Positions 1 to 9,381 are shown, counted from the first letter of the stretch. The stretch: DNA of 64,000 nt from Acidimicrobiia bacterium (GCA_022819505.1 JAJEHD010000010.1:158888-222887); one strand, 5' to 3'. The notes: generated by a model from the letters alone, not told the origin. Numbers and translations are program-made.

Positions 1-717
1 TTCGTAGGTCAGCTCCACGAAGCGGGGCGGCTGGGTGCTGCCCCGGTTGACGCCGAGCAATCCCCCGAGACGCCCCGCCCTGATCTCCGCCTCGGTCCAG
101 ACCTTGACCTCCAAGCCCGCCTGTTGGGCCACCTCAGCCGCCTTGTCGGCAAAGACGGGAGCAGTGAGCGAGCCGCCCGGCTCGTTGGCGAGGTCGCGGG
201 CCAGGCACACCGCACCGGCGGTGGCGACGCCGCGCTCCAGCGCCTCCTTGGCCGCGACCGAGGTGCTGCCGACCACATCGACACGGGCCAGCTTGGGCTG
301 GCCCCCGTCGCCGTCGGTGTCGGCTGCGCCCGACTTGAACTCGGTGTAGCGGTAGGCGCCAAGGATGGCGCCCTCGGCCAGCGCCTGGCGGGCTGAGCCG
401 GCGTCCAGATCGGTCTCCGCGGCCAGGCGGACCGCCACCCTGGCGTGGCGGGAGCACGAGCGGGCCAGCACGGCAGCCGCTCGCCGGACAGTGGCCGCGG
501 TCACCTTCGCGGCCGGGCCCAGCCCGACCAGCCCGGCGAAGCCGCCGCCGGTGGGCTGCAGATGGACCTGGTCCGCCTTGCCCTCGAATCCGGCCATTTC
601 CAGGACGGCTGCGTCAAAGCCGTCGACGCCGGACGAGACGGCCTCTGAGGTGACCATGGCGATGCTGGCTGTGGCCGCCTTGGGGACCGAGCGGACTGCA
701 TGAACGGTGATCGGCAT
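1..717 (-). CDS. pepA: Leucyl aminopeptidase (M17), N-terminal part, cut by window edge
   Basis: About 239 N-terminal residues of a cytosolic leucyl aminopeptidase; the gene runs off the left edge. The first roughly 150 residues are the small, poorly conserved N-terminal domain. The junction to the catalytic domain is recognisable from the RDLANEPGGSLTA stretch, which corresponds to the family's RDLxNxPxxxLTP segment. The metal ligands and the NTDAEGR motif lie outside the window, so activity cannot be judged. The start is the ATG at 717; no good upstream alternative is seen. M17 enzymes are hexameric, use two metal ions, and release N-terminal residues from peptides. Confidence 0.85.
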   Translation of the reverse strand, partial: MPITVHAVRSVPKAATASIAMVTSEAVSSGVDGFDAAVLEMAGFEGKADQVHLQPTGGGFAGLVGLGPAAKVTAATVRRAAAVLARSCSRHARVAVRLAAETDLDAGSARQALAEGAILGAYRYTEFKSGAADTDGDGGQPKLARVDVVGSTSVAAKEALERGVATAGAVCLARDLANEPGGSLTAPVFADKAAEVAQQAGLEVKVWTEAEIRAGRLGGLLGVNRGSTQPPRFVELTYE

Positions 718-761
718 CCGGTCAGGCTAACCGTCCGAATCGCCGCCAATTCCGGTGCGGG

Positions 762-1670
762 CTACTGCGACGGGGCGGGGAGCTCCTGCTCGAGCGTGAG
801 CGTGGACGCGAAGAGGTCGCCGAGTTCGTCGACCCGCTCCAGCACCTCGGCCGCGGTGAAGGTGAGCGGCTCGCCGCCGGCGCCGGCGGCGACCTCGTCC
901 CAGGTGATCGGGGTCGACGCCGTCGGGCGGTCCCTCCCCCTCAGCGAGTAGGGCGCGATGGTGGTCTTGAAGCGGGCGTTCTGACTCCAGTCGATGAACA
1001 CCTTGTTGGGGCGGAGGCTCCGCTTCATGATCGACACCACCTGGGCCGGCATCCGCTGCTCCAGCAGTTGGGCCACCGCCCGGGCGAAGCCCGCCGCGTG
1101 GTCGTGGGTGTGGGGCCGGTTGAGGGGCACGTACAGCTGCAGCCCCTTGCTGCCCGAGGTCTTCGCCCACGCCTCCAGGCCCACCGCTTCCAGGACCTCC
1201 CGGATATGCAGCGCCACCCGGCAGCACTCGACGATCGTTGCCGGCTTGCCTGGATCGAGGTCGAACACGACCATGGTGGGCGAGTCGATGTCGCCGCACC
1301 GGGCCATGGGGGCGTGGATCTCCAGCGCGGCCAGGTTGGCCGACCACGCCAGCGCGGCCACCGTATCCAGCCGGCAGTAGTTGATCTGGCCTCCCCGGTC
1401 GCCGGGCCCGGGGCAAGTACCCACCCATGCCGGGCGGTGCTTGGGGCACCGCTTCTCGAAGAACGACTCAGCGGTCACCCCGTCGGGCCAGCGCCTCAGA
1501 GTGATCCCCCGGTCGCGGATGTGGCCCAGCATCACCGGCGCCACCCTTACGTAGTAGTCGATGACCTGGGCTTTGGTGAAGCCGACCAGCGGGTACATCA
1601 CCTTGTCGAGGTTGCTCACCGACAGCTGCCGGCCGCCCACGGTGACCGCTACACGCTCGGGTGCGCTCAC
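762..1670 (-). CDS. LigD-type polymerase domain protein (stand-alone PolDom)
   Basis: 302 residues covering only the primase-polymerase domain found in bacterial NHEJ ligase LigD. The catalytic acid pair is visible as FDLDPG near residues 136-141, and the nucleotide-binding stretch SGSKGLQLYVPL follows around residue 170. No ligase or 3'-phosphoesterase domain is attached and none lies within the window. It is encoded just downstream of Ku on the same strand, so the two are probably co-expressed. Known members of the family add ribonucleotides or fill gaps at double-strand breaks brought together by Ku. Starts with GTG. Confidence 0.9.
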   Translation of the reverse strand: MSAPERVAVTVGGRQLSVSNLDKVMYPLVGFTKAQVIDYYVRVAPVMLGHIRDRGITLRRWPDGVTAESFFEKRCPKHRPAWVGTCPGPGDRGGQINYCRLDTVAALAWSANLAALEIHAPMARCGDIDSPTMVVFDLDPGKPATIVECCRVALHIREVLEAVGLEAWAKTSGSKGLQLYVPLNRPHTHDHAAGFARAVAQLLEQRMPAQVVSIMKRSLRPNKVFIDWSQNARFKTTIAPYSLRGRDRPTASTPITWDEVAAGAGGEPLTFTAAEVLERVDELGDLFASTLTLEQELPAPSQ

Positions 1671-1701
1671 CGCCGCCCGCCTTCTTGGATCGTTTCGGCC
1701 G

Positions 1702-2601
1702 TCAGGCCGACCGGCGGACCTGCTCGGCTTCAGGCTCGGACGCCTCTCCGTCGGCGGAAGCCTCGCTGAGGGCGGGAGCGCTCTCGCCGGCCACGGCCGG
1801 ATGGCGCTTGCGGGCCTCCTTGGCTGCCGCCACCGAGGCCTCCAGCGCGGCCATCAGGTCCACGACAGTGTCGGAGGACGGCGCAGGCGCCGCCACCGCG
1901 GCGGTGGTGTCGCCGGAGGCCTTGCGCTCGATGAGCTCCAGCAGGGCCTCCCGGTAGGAGTCGGTGTAGCGGCCGGGCTCGAATTCGGATTCGAGGGCGG
2001 CGATGAGCTGGCGGGCCATGGCCGTCTCCCGCTCGTCCACGTCGATGTCGCCCAGGGAGTCGAATCCACCGAGCTCGTCGGGGGCCACCAGCTCGTCGGC
2101 GTACACCATCGTCGACAGCATCAGCCGGCCGTCGACCGGGCGGATGGCGGCCAGGTGCTGCTTGGAGCGCATTACAAAGTGGCAGATGCCCACCTTGTTG
2201 GCCTCGCCCATCGCCTCGGCCAGCAGCTTGTAGGGCTTGGCGGTGGTCTCGTCGGGCACCAGGTGGTATGCGCTGTCGTAGAACACGGGATCTATGTCGG
2301 CGAGATCGATGAACGCGTCGATGTCGATGGTGCGGGCCGCGACGGGGGCCAGCTGCTCGAACTCGGCCTCGGTGACGGTCACGTAGTCACCCGAGGGCAG
2401 CTCGTAGCCCTTCACGATCCGCTCGGACGACAGCTCCGAGTCGTCGGCCGACGACACCTTCTTGTACCGCACCCTGGCTCCGGTCTCGGCGTCGAGCTGG
2501 TTGAAGCGCACCGTCTTACGGCTCACCGCACTGAACAGCTGCACGGGGATCGTCACCAACCCGAAGCTGATCGATCCCTTCCAGATCACTCTCGGCACCA
2601 C
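1702..2601 (-). CDS. ku: Non-homologous end joining protein Ku
   Basis: 299 residues with the bacterial Ku core from the N-terminus: IWKGSISFGLVTIPVQL at residues 6-22, then KPYKLLAEAM and the motif KVGICHFVMRSKQHLAAIRP-type segment around residues 135-155. Bacterial Ku forms a homodimeric ring that threads onto broken DNA ends and recruits LigD. The C-terminal 60 residues are Ala/Glu/Ser-rich, as is common for the variable tail. It starts with tandem GTG codons and lies 31 bases upstream of the LigD-type polymerase gene, giving a two-gene NHEJ unit without a ligase in the window. Confidence 0.96.
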   Translation of the reverse strand: MVPRVIWKGSISFGLVTIPVQLFSAVSRKTVRFNQLDAETGARVRYKKVSSADDSELSSERIVKGYELPSGDYVTVTEAEFEQLAPVAARTIDIDAFIDLADIDPVFYDSAYHLVPDETTAKPYKLLAEAMGEANKVGICHFVMRSKQHLAAIRPVDGRLMLSTMVYADELVAPDELGGFDSLGDIDVDERETAMARQLIAALESEFEPGRYTDSYREALLELIERKASGDTTAAVAAPAPSSDTVVDLMAALEASVAAAKEARKRHPAVAGESAPALSEASADGEASEPEAEQVRRSA

Positions 2602-2676
2602 TGGCCTCCTCGCATCAGCGCGAGCCTGGTCGAGCCAGGTCTCGGCACGCAGGCCTCCGCACCGCCTCCTGGGAGT

Positions 2677-3531
2677 TTACGGGACTAGGAGGATTCGGGC
2701 CACCAGGTCCTGGCCGAAGGCGGTAACGATGGCCAGGTACATCAGGCCGGTGGCGGCCATCACAGCCGAGTACTGGCGCTCACGCAGCGCGGCCCTGGCC
2801 ACCACCACGAGCAGCAGCGTCATGGCCACGCAGCCGACCCAGAACCAGCCGAGAAGGCCGTTGTAGCCGTCGTCGATGGTCCCGTCGAGCACCGAGACCA
2901 TCCCCGTGGGCCACAGCATCACGACGGTCTCGGGAAGCCACAGCAACCCCGCGGCCCGCACCATCTGCAGCAGCGGACCGCGAGCGAGACCGGGCTGCAC
3001 CAGGTACCAGTGGCCCAGCAGCATGGCGCTGAGCACCGCTCCGGTGAACAGGGCCCCGACCAGCGTGCGGGCCACTGCCAGCCCTGTCGGACCCTCGGCG
3101 GCGATGGCCCCCGCCAGGGTCGCCAGCAGTCCCACCGCGGCCGCGACCAGGTCGAGAACGGGGGGGAACTCGGGCGCCGAGGCGTCGAAGCGAGTCTCGG
3201 CCCGGTCGATGCCGGTCATGTCGGCCACCCGGGCCGACCGGCGCTGGACCTCGACCCGCTGGCCGCTGGTGCCCGCCGCCCTGCGGACCACCGACACCGC
3301 GGCTGCGACCAGACCGGCGACGACGAAGACCAGCGTTACCGCTTCCCGTGACCATGCCGGTTCGGTGGCGAAGGCCGCAACCAGCGAGCCCGCAGCCAGT
3401 GCGAGGAAGATCCCCCGCATCAGCCAGCCGTAGCCGAGCCCGACCTCGCGCCGGCGGGTGGTGACCCACAGGAAGAACCAACCGCCTGCGGCCCAGCCCA
3501 CCAGCAGGGTGGCCGCCTCGAGCTCGATCAT
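2677..3531 (-). CDS. Multi-pass membrane protein, unknown function
   Basis: 284 residues, dominated by hydrophobic stretches. At least seven probable transmembrane helices are visible, for example residues 5-22, 38-58, 65-82, 125-145, 155-175 and near the C-terminus. A soluble loop with many Arg, Asp and Glu lies around residues 88-120. I do not recognise a family motif. It sits 18 bases downstream of the M24 peptidase gene and on the same strand, so the two may be cotranscribed, but that does not suggest a role. Confidence 0.75.
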   Translation of the reverse strand: MIELEAATLLVGWAAGGWFFLWVTTRRREVGLGYGWLMRGIFLALAAGSLVAAFATEPAWSREAVTLVFVVAGLVAAAVSVVRRAAGTSGQRVEVQRRSARVADMTGIDRAETRFDASAPEFPPVLDLVAAAVGLLATLAGAIAAEGPTGLAVARTLVGALFTGAVLSAMLLGHWYLVQPGLARGPLLQMVRAAGLLWLPETVVMLWPTGMVSVLDGTIDDGYNGLLGWFWVGCVAMTLLLVVVARAALRERQYSAVMAATGLMYLAIVTAFGQDLVARILLVP

Positions 3532-3549
3532 GGCGGGTCGGCAGGCCGT

Positions 3550-4653
3550 TCAGGCGACGACGGCCAGGCGGTGATCGGCGCGGTTGAGCGGGTCGGGACC
3601 GTCGGGCGATGCGACCACGATGTCCTCGATGCGGGCCCCCCAGCGGCCCGGCACGTAGATGCCGGGCTCCACCGAGAAGGCATTGCCCGCGGCCAGCGGC
3701 TCGCGGTTGCCCTCCACGATGTAGGGGTCCTCGTGGGCCTCGGTGCCGATGCCGTGGCCGGTGCGGTGCACGAAGTACTCGGCGTAGCCCGCGCCGGCGA
3801 TGACGGACCGGGCGGCCCGGTCCACGTCCTGCGCAGCAGCGCCCACCGCGACCGCGGCCACGCCGGCGGCCTGAGCCTCGAACAGCACCTCGTAGAGCTC
3901 GTCGAACTCGGCGGGCGGCTCGCCGGTGTACACACAGCGGGTGATGTCCGAGCAGTACCCGACGCCGTCGTCGCCGACCATGGTGCCGCCGAAGTCGCAC
4001 AGCACGACCTCGCCGGCGCCGATGACCCGCCCGCCGGGCTCGTGATGGGGGCTGGCCGCGTTGGCCCCGGCGGCCACGATGGCGAAGTTCACCCGGTCAT
4101 GACCTTCGGCGAGGATCTGGCGGCCGAGCTCGGCCGAGACGTCGGCCTCGGTCCGCCCCACCAGCTCGATCTCGCCCCGCTGGAGGCGCCCCGCGATGCG
4201 GTCCACCGCGGCGCCCGCGGCCCGCAGGCGCTCGACCTCGTCGGCGGTCTTGACCGAGCGGATGGGGCTGGTGACCTCCGAGCCGCGCCGCCACTGGGCC
4301 CTAGGCATGGCCCCCATCAGCTCCACCAGGAACCGCGACCACATGTGGTCGCCCACCGCAACCACGGCCGCCGGCCCGGCCAGGCCGGCCACGATGCCCA
4401 CCGGATCCTCGGTCTCGTCCCAGGGCCGCATCTCGAACACCTCGGGGCGCTCCACCACCCGGGGCGCCTCCATCCGGGGCACCGCCAGGGTGGCGGCGCC
4501 GTCGCAGGGCACCACCAGCATGGTGAGCCGCTCCAGCGGCATGGCCTCGTAGCCGCAGAAGTACGGCAGGTCGGCCCCGACCGACAGCATCAGCACATCC
4601 ACGCCCTGCTCGGCCATCAGGCTCCTGGCCTTGTCGAGGCGCTCGACGAACAT
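3550..4653 (-). CDS. M24 family metallopeptidase (Xaa-Pro aminopeptidase type)
   Basis: 367 residues with the two-domain layout of prolidase/aminopeptidase P proteins: a creatinase-like N-terminal domain (about 1-130) and a pita-bread catalytic domain. Metal ligands are visible in order: Asp in LCDFGGTM, Asp in YCSDITR, His in HRTGHGIGTEAHEDP, Glu in VEPGIY and Glu in RIEDIV. All five expected ligands are present, so it should be an active dinuclear metallopeptidase. Starts at ATG 4653, ten bases after the stop of the lipoate gene. It probably cleaves Xaa-Pro bonds; exact specificity is not readable. Confidence 0.92.
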   Translation of the reverse strand: MFVERLDKARSLMAEQGVDVLMLSVGADLPYFCGYEAMPLERLTMLVVPCDGAATLAVPRMEAPRVVERPEVFEMRPWDETEDPVGIVAGLAGPAAVVAVGDHMWSRFLVELMGAMPRAQWRRGSEVTSPIRSVKTADEVERLRAAGAAVDRIAGRLQRGEIELVGRTEADVSAELGRQILAEGHDRVNFAIVAAGANAASPHHEPGGRVIGAGEVVLCDFGGTMVGDDGVGYCSDITRCVYTGEPPAEFDELYEVLFEAQAAGVAAVAVGAAAQDVDRAARSVIAGAGYAEYFVHRTGHGIGTEAHEDPYIVEGNREPLAAGNAFSVEPGIYVPGRWGARIEDIVVASPDGPDPLNRADHRLAVVA

Positions 4654-4663
4654 GCCCGTAAGC

Positions 4664-6454
4664 CTAGATACGGACCGTGCCGGCCTCGATCGCCTCCACA
4701 GTCCCGGCGGCGGCGTCGGCGGCCTGGCGGGCGTGGTAGCTGGAGCGGGTCAGCGGCGACGACTCCACATGGCCGATGCCCATCGCCTCGCCGATCTCCT
4801 TCCACCGCTCGAAGGCCTCCGGCGGCCACCAGCGGTCGACCGGCAGGTGGCGGGCGGTGGGCCGCAGGTACTGGCCGATGGTGACGATGTCGGTTCCGGC
4901 CGCGTGCAGGTCGGCCAGGGTCTGGACCACCTCGTCGTGGGTCTCGCCCATGCCGGCGATGATCGAGGACTTGGTCCTCAGCCCGGCCCCCTTGGCCCTG
5001 GCCAGCACCGACAGGCTGCGGGCGTAGCCGGCCGACGGGCGAACCGCCCGCTGCAGCCGGGCCACCGTCTCGATGTTGTGGTTCAGCACATCCGGGCGGG
5101 CGTCGAACACGGTCTGGAGGGAGTCGGGATCCCCGCCCAGATCGCTGATCAGGGTCTCGACCCGGGCATGGGGCAGCCGGCGCCGCACCGCGGCCACCGT
5201 CCCGGCCACCGCCGCGGCCCCGCCGTCAGCGAGGTCGTCGCGGGCCACCATCGTCACCACCACGTGCTCGAGGCCCATGCGGGCCGCGGCCTCGGCCACC
5301 CGGGCCGGTTCCTCATCGTCGGCGGCCAGGGGGCGCCGGGTGTCGACCAGACAGAAGCCGCAGGCCCGGGTGCAGCGCTCGCCCAGGATCATGAACGTGG
5401 CCGTGCCGTCGTTCCAGCACTCCGAGATGTTGGGGCAGCCGGCCTCCTCGCACACCGTCACCAGGTCGAGGCCGCGAAGAGTCGAGCGGATCTTGTGGAA
5501 CGTCGGCCCGGTGCTCAGCGGGACCCGCATCCACTCCGGCTTGCGGGACCGCAGCGGCACGGGCTCGCGGTCGTCGCCTTCCAGCCTGGCAGCCGACAGG
5601 CGGCCCAGCAGCCGGGGCGAGACGCCGTCGACCTCGGCTGCGGCCGCGGCGTTGCCCGAGGCGTCGATGCCCGGCACGCCGTCGGCAACGCCCCCGTCGG
5701 CGCCCCCCAGGTCGGCGGACTCCCGGGTGAAATGGGCCATGTCGGCCGGAGCGATCCGGTGGGCGACATCGGCTCGATCGACGCGGCCGTGAGGTGCCCA
5801 ACGCTCGGCAGCCCGCCGGGCCACGACGTCCACGACCTCACGCATTGAAGTGTCGATTCCCTCCTCAGTCAGCGACGTGACTCCCAGACCGGTGATGCCG
5901 CAGGGCACGATCCGGCCGAACCAGCCGAGGTCGGGGTCGACGTTGAGAGCGAACCCGTGCATGGACCGGGCCCTGGACAGCCTCACTCCTATGGCTGCGA
6001 TCTTGCGGGGCCGCACGCCGTCGGGATCCACCCACACGCCGGTATGCCGGTCCAGGCGGCCCGCGGCCAGCCCCAGATCACCCAGCACGTCGATCAGGAG
6101 CTGCTCCACCCCGCACACGTAGGCCGCGGTGTCGGCCATTCCCCCGCCCCGCCTTCCCGGCACGGTCAGGATGGGATAGCCGACGAGCTGGCCGGGGCCG
6201 TGATAGGTCACCTCACCGCCCCGGTCGGTCTCCACCACCGTGCCGCCCAGCGCCTCGACGTCGACAAGCAGGTGCTCGCGGCGCCCCCGCCGTCCCAGTG
6301 TCACGACGTGGGGGTGCTCCAGCAGCAGGAGGTGGTCGTCGCCGGAGTAGGTGTGGAGGCGGCGCTGGAGCGCCAGGGCGTCGTCGTAGGCGACCCGGCC
6401 GAGCCAGCGGATCCGAAGGGTCGGACCGTCCGAAGACTCCGGGGCGGCGCTCAG
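4664..6454 (-). CDS. lipB-lipA: Fused octanoyltransferase-lipoyl synthase (LipB-LipA)
   Basis: One frame of about 596 residues joins both steps of lipoate assembly. Residues 1-240 are LipB: LLEHPHVVTLGRRG, the RGGEVTYHGPGQLVGYP stretch, catalytic Lys in RPRKIAAIG (about 151) and catalytic Cys in IVPCGITG (about 185). After a Gly/Ala-rich linker (about 245-295) comes LipA: auxiliary cluster Cys CEEAGCPNISEC (335, 340, 346), radical-SAM CTRACGFC (361, 365, 368) and the C-terminal RSSYHA serine motif. LipB homology extends about 50 residues upstream of the first GTG (6304). No ATG, GTG or TTG serves that segment; the likely start is CTG at 6454, preceded by GGAG at 5-base spacing and overlapping the E2 stop by four bases. 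The substrate is the lipoyl domain of the adjacent E2. Confidence 0.9.
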   Translation of the reverse strand: MSAAPESSDGPTLRIRWLGRVAYDDALALQRRLHTYSGDDHLLLLEHPHVVTLGRRGRREHLLVDVEALGGTVVETDRGGEVTYHGPGQLVGYPILTVPGRRGGGMADTAAYVCGVEQLLIDVLGDLGLAAGRLDRHTGVWVDPDGVRPRKIAAIGVRLSRARSMHGFALNVDPDLGWFGRIVPCGITGLGVTSLTEEGIDTSMREVVDVVARRAAERWAPHGRVDRADVAHRIAPADMAHFTRESADLGGADGGVADGVPGIDASGNAAAAAEVDGVSPRLLGRLSAARLEGDDREPVPLRSRKPEWMRVPLSTGPTFHKIRSTLRGLDLVTVCEEAGCPNISECWNDGTATFMILGERCTRACGFCLVDTRRPLAADDEEPARVAEAAARMGLEHVVVTMVARDDLADGGAAAVAGTVAAVRRRLPHARVETLISDLGGDPDSLQTVFDARPDVLNHNIETVARLQRAVRPSAGYARSLSVLARAKGAGLRTKSSIIAGMGETHDEVVQTLADLHAAGTDIVTIGQYLRPTARHLPVDRWWPPEAFERWKEIGEAMGIGHVESSPLTRSSYHARQAADAAAGTVEAIEAGTVRI

Positions 6455-7947
6455 CGGATCTCCGTCTCCCAGTCGCGGGTCTCGATGAGCTCCTTGACCC
6501 GGTGAAGGAAGGCAGCCGCGTACGCGCCGTCGAACGCCCGGTGGTCCCAGGCCATGGCCAGCACGCCCACCGAGTGGACGGCGATGGACTCGTTGCCGAA
6601 CGAGTCAGTAACCACCACCGGCTTGCGGGAGACCCCGTCGGTGCTGAGGATGGCGACCTGCGGCTGGTTGATGATCGGGAACTGCATCATCGTGCCGTAC
6701 TGCCCGGCGTTGGTGAGCGTGAACGTGCCCCCGGACAGGTCGTCGGGCGCCAGCTTGCGGCTCCGGGCCCGGTTGGCGAGATCGACGATGTCGCGGGCGA
6801 TCTGGCGAAGGCGCTTGCCGTCGGCTCCCTGGATGACCGGCGCCAGCAGCCCCTGGAAGTCGATGTCGACCGCGATCGCCAGGTTGACATTGGAGTGCAC
6901 GATGAGCTCGTCGTCGCCGAAGCTGGCATTGAGGTGCGGGTAGTCGCGCAGCGCGTCCACCACCGCCCGGGCGATGAACGGCAGGTAGGTCAGGCTGAAG
7001 CCCTCGGCCGCCTTCCAGGCCTGCTTCGACGCGCGCCTGACGGCCTCCACTCCCTCGTAGTCGACCTCGATGGCGGTGAGCACGTGCGGGGACGTCTGCT
7101 TCGACATCACCATGTGATCGGCTGTGCGCCGCCGGATCCTGTTGAGCGGCACGACACTGTCACCGCTGCGGGCAGCGGGCACTGGGAACACGGCCGGCGC
7201 TTGCTGCGAGGGTGCGGGTCCGGACGGTTCGGACTGCGGTGGAGGCTCGGCCGGTGGAGCCTCGACCGGGGGAGGCTCGGCCAAGGGGATCTCGGCCTGG
7301 GGCGTCTCGGAAGCGGGATCTCCAGGCGCGGCGGCCGCGTCGCCGGTGGGCGCGCTCACGCGAGCCCGGATGGCCTGCTCCACATCGGATCGGGTGATGC
7401 GGCCTCCCCGCCCGGTGCCGGTGATGGTGGCCGGGTCGATCCCGCTCTCCGAGATCAGCCGGCGAACCACCGGAGAGAGCACCAGTCCCCTTCCCGCCGA
7501 CTTGGCCGCCTCCGACGCCGGGGGCGCGGCTGCGGCGGGAGGCGGCTCCGGAGTAGGTGGTTCGGGCTCCGGCTCGGGCGCGGCGGCCTGTGGCTCCGGA
7601 GCGGGCGGTTCGGGCTCCGGCGCAGGAGAGGCCGCCGGCGGTTCGGGCTCCGGCTCGAGGGCGGACGGCGGTGGTTCTGGTGCAGCGGGCTCGGCGGGCG
7701 CCGGGGCGGCGGCCTCGGAGCCGACACGGGCCAGCACCTGGCCCACCTCCACCACATCCCCCTCGTTGGCCAGGATCTCCGAGAGCACTCCAGCCACCGG
7801 CGACGGCACCTCGGTGTCGACCTTGTCGGTGGACACCTCGAACAGCGCCTCGTCAAGGGCGACCTCGTCGCCCACCTGCTTGAACCACCGGGTGACGGTT
7901 CCCTCGGTGACTGTCTCCCCCAGTTGGGGCATCACGATCTCGGCCAT
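6451..7947 (-). CDS. Dihydrolipoamide acyltransferase (E2) of a 2-oxoacid dehydrogenase
   Basis: 498 residues with canonical order. A lipoyl domain (1-77) carries the lipoylated Lys42 in STDKVDTE. A long Pro/Glu/Ala hinge with PEPEPP repeats spans about 80-165. A peripheral subunit-binding domain (about 168-205, LVLSPVVRRLISESGID) is followed by a second Pro-rich hinge. The catalytic domain ends with DHRAFDGA, giving the HxxxDG active site. Only one lipoyl domain is present. The gene is flanked by lpdA (E3) and the lipoate synthesis fusion, so it is made alongside its modifying enzyme. It could serve pyruvate or 2-oxoglutarate dehydrogenase; the aceE gene at 35 kb makes pyruvate plausible. 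Confidence 0.95.
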   Translation of the reverse strand: MAEIVMPQLGETVTEGTVTRWFKQVGDEVALDEALFEVSTDKVDTEVPSPVAGVLSEILANEGDVVEVGQVLARVGSEAAAPAPAEPAAPEPPPSALEPEPEPPAASPAPEPEPPAPEPQAAAPEPEPEPPTPEPPPAAAAPPASEAAKSAGRGLVLSPVVRRLISESGIDPATITGTGRGGRITRSDVEQAIRARVSAPTGDAAAAPGDPASETPQAEIPLAEPPPVEAPPAEPPPQSEPSGPAPSQQAPAVFPVPAARSGDSVVPLNRIRRRTADHMVMSKQTSPHVLTAIEVDYEGVEAVRRASKQAWKAAEGFSLTYLPFIARAVVDALRDYPHLNASFGDDELIVHSNVNLAIAVDIDFQGLLAPVIQGADGKRLRQIARDIVDLANRARSRKLAPDDLSGGTFTLTNAGQYGTMMQFPIINQPQVAILSTDGVSRKPVVVTDSFGNESIAVHSVGVLAMAWDHRAFDGAYAAAFLHRVKELIETRDWETEIR

Positions 7948-7968
7948 GCAAGACCCTCCTTGGAGGGG

Positions 7969-9381
7969 TCAGCCGTGCAGCGAGCGGCCCGTCAGGGACA
8001 GGGCGGCCTCGCCGAACAGTTCGCTCATAGTGGGATGGGGTTGGATCAGGCCGGCAATGTCGGCGGCGGTCGCCTCCCAGTTGACTGCGAGGTAGGCCTG
8101 CCCGAGCTGCTCGGTCACCCACGGGCCGGCCATGTGGACACCCAGGATCCGCCCGCCGGTGCCGTCGGAGAGCTTCTCGGCGATCACCTTGACCAGGCCG
8201 TCGGTCTCGCCGAGGATCTGGGCGCGGCCGTTGCCCATGAACCGGTGGGTGGACGTGACCACCTCGAATCCGGCGTCCGCTGCGCTCTGCTCGGTGTGCC
8301 CCGCGAAGGCCACCTCGGGATGGCTGTAGATGCACCACGGCGTGCCGTGGTGGTCGAGCGGGTCGGGATCCTCGCCGCAGATGTCGGAGATGGCGAGCAT
8401 CCCCTCGGCGAAGGCGGTGTGGGCGAGCTGGGGGGTGTCGACCACGTCGCCCACGGCCCACACGCCCGGCGCGGTGGTGCGGCATCGGGCATCGACCTCT
8501 ATGAATCCCCGGCTGTCGACCGCTACTCCGGCGGCGTCCAGCCCCAGGCCCCCGGTGCGGGGCCGCCGTCCCACCGCCACCACCACCAGGTCGACCTCAA
8601 CCTGCTTGCCCTCGCCGAAGGAGACCACCGTGCCGGCGCCGTCGGCCTGCGGCTCGTGGCCGTGCACGGTCACGCCGGTGTGCACTGCGATGCCCCGCTT
8701 GCGGAAGGAGCGGCGCACGACCTTGGCCACATCCACATCGCATCCGGCGAGGATGCTGGGCAGCGCCTCCAGCACGGTCACGTCCACGCCGAGGTCGCCC
8801 ATCATCGATGCGAACTCGCAACCGATGGCACCCCCGCCGATGACCGCGGCCGATGTCGGCAGGCGCTCCAGGAAGAACAGCTCGTCGGACGTGACCACAA
8901 GGCGGCCGTCCACCTCGAAGCCGCCGATCGTTCGGGGCGTCGACCCCGTGGCCAGGATGACCGACTGTGCCGTCACCTTCATGGGGGACTCCCCGCCGGC
9001 GGGAGTCACCTCCACCGTCCCGGGCCCGCTGAGGGTGCCCGAACCGGAGTAGACGGTGACCTTGCGGTGGCCCAGCAGCCCCGAGAGCCCCGCGGTGAGC
9101 TGATCGATGACCCGCTGCTTCCGACCGAGCACCGTAGGCCAGTCGATGCCCGGCACCGACGCGGTGATCCCGAACTCGGCTGCGGCTGCGACGGTGCGGT
9201 ACACCGAGGCCGCCTCGAGCAGCTCCTTGGCCGGGATGCATCCGACATGCAGGCAGGTTCCCCCGACCTTGTTGTTCTCAACGACGGCCACATCGAGGCC
9301 GGCACCCGCGCCGCGCAGGGCCGCGGCGTAGCCGCCGGGTCCTCCTCCGACGACGATTACGTCGTGGGTTGCGTCGTTCAC
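7969..9381 (-). CDS. lpdA: Dihydrolipoamide dehydrogenase (E3)
   Basis: 470 residues, the usual length. An N-terminal FAD-binding GGGPGGYAAA motif lies at residues 12-21. The redox disulfide is GGTCLHVGCIP (Cys43, Cys48), with His in place of the usual Asn. An NAD-binding GGGAIGCEFAS motif lies near 182. The C-terminal catalytic pair is QPHPTMSE. The enzyme reoxidises dihydrolipoamide on E2 using NAD. Start is GTG at 9381; the gene is 21 bases upstream of the E2 gene in the same direction, forming an E3-E2-lipoate operon. No E1 gene is adjacent. Confidence 0.96.
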   Translation of the reverse strand: MNDATHDVIVVGGGPGGYAAALRGAGAGLDVAVVENNKVGGTCLHVGCIPAKELLEAASVYRTVAAAAEFGITASVPGIDWPTVLGRKQRVIDQLTAGLSGLLGHRKVTVYSGSGTLSGPGTVEVTPAGGESPMKVTAQSVILATGSTPRTIGGFEVDGRLVVTSDELFFLERLPTSAAVIGGGAIGCEFASMMGDLGVDVTVLEALPSILAGCDVDVAKVVRRSFRKRGIAVHTGVTVHGHEPQADGAGTVVSFGEGKQVEVDLVVVAVGRRPRTGGLGLDAAGVAVDSRGFIEVDARCRTTAPGVWAVGDVVDTPQLAHTAFAEGMLAISDICGEDPDPLDHHGTPWCIYSHPEVAFAGHTEQSAADAGFEVVTSTHRFMGNGRAQILGETDGLVKVIAEKLSDGTGGRILGVHMAGPWVTEQLGQAYLAVNWEATAADIAGLIQPHPTMSELFGEAALSLTGRSLHG

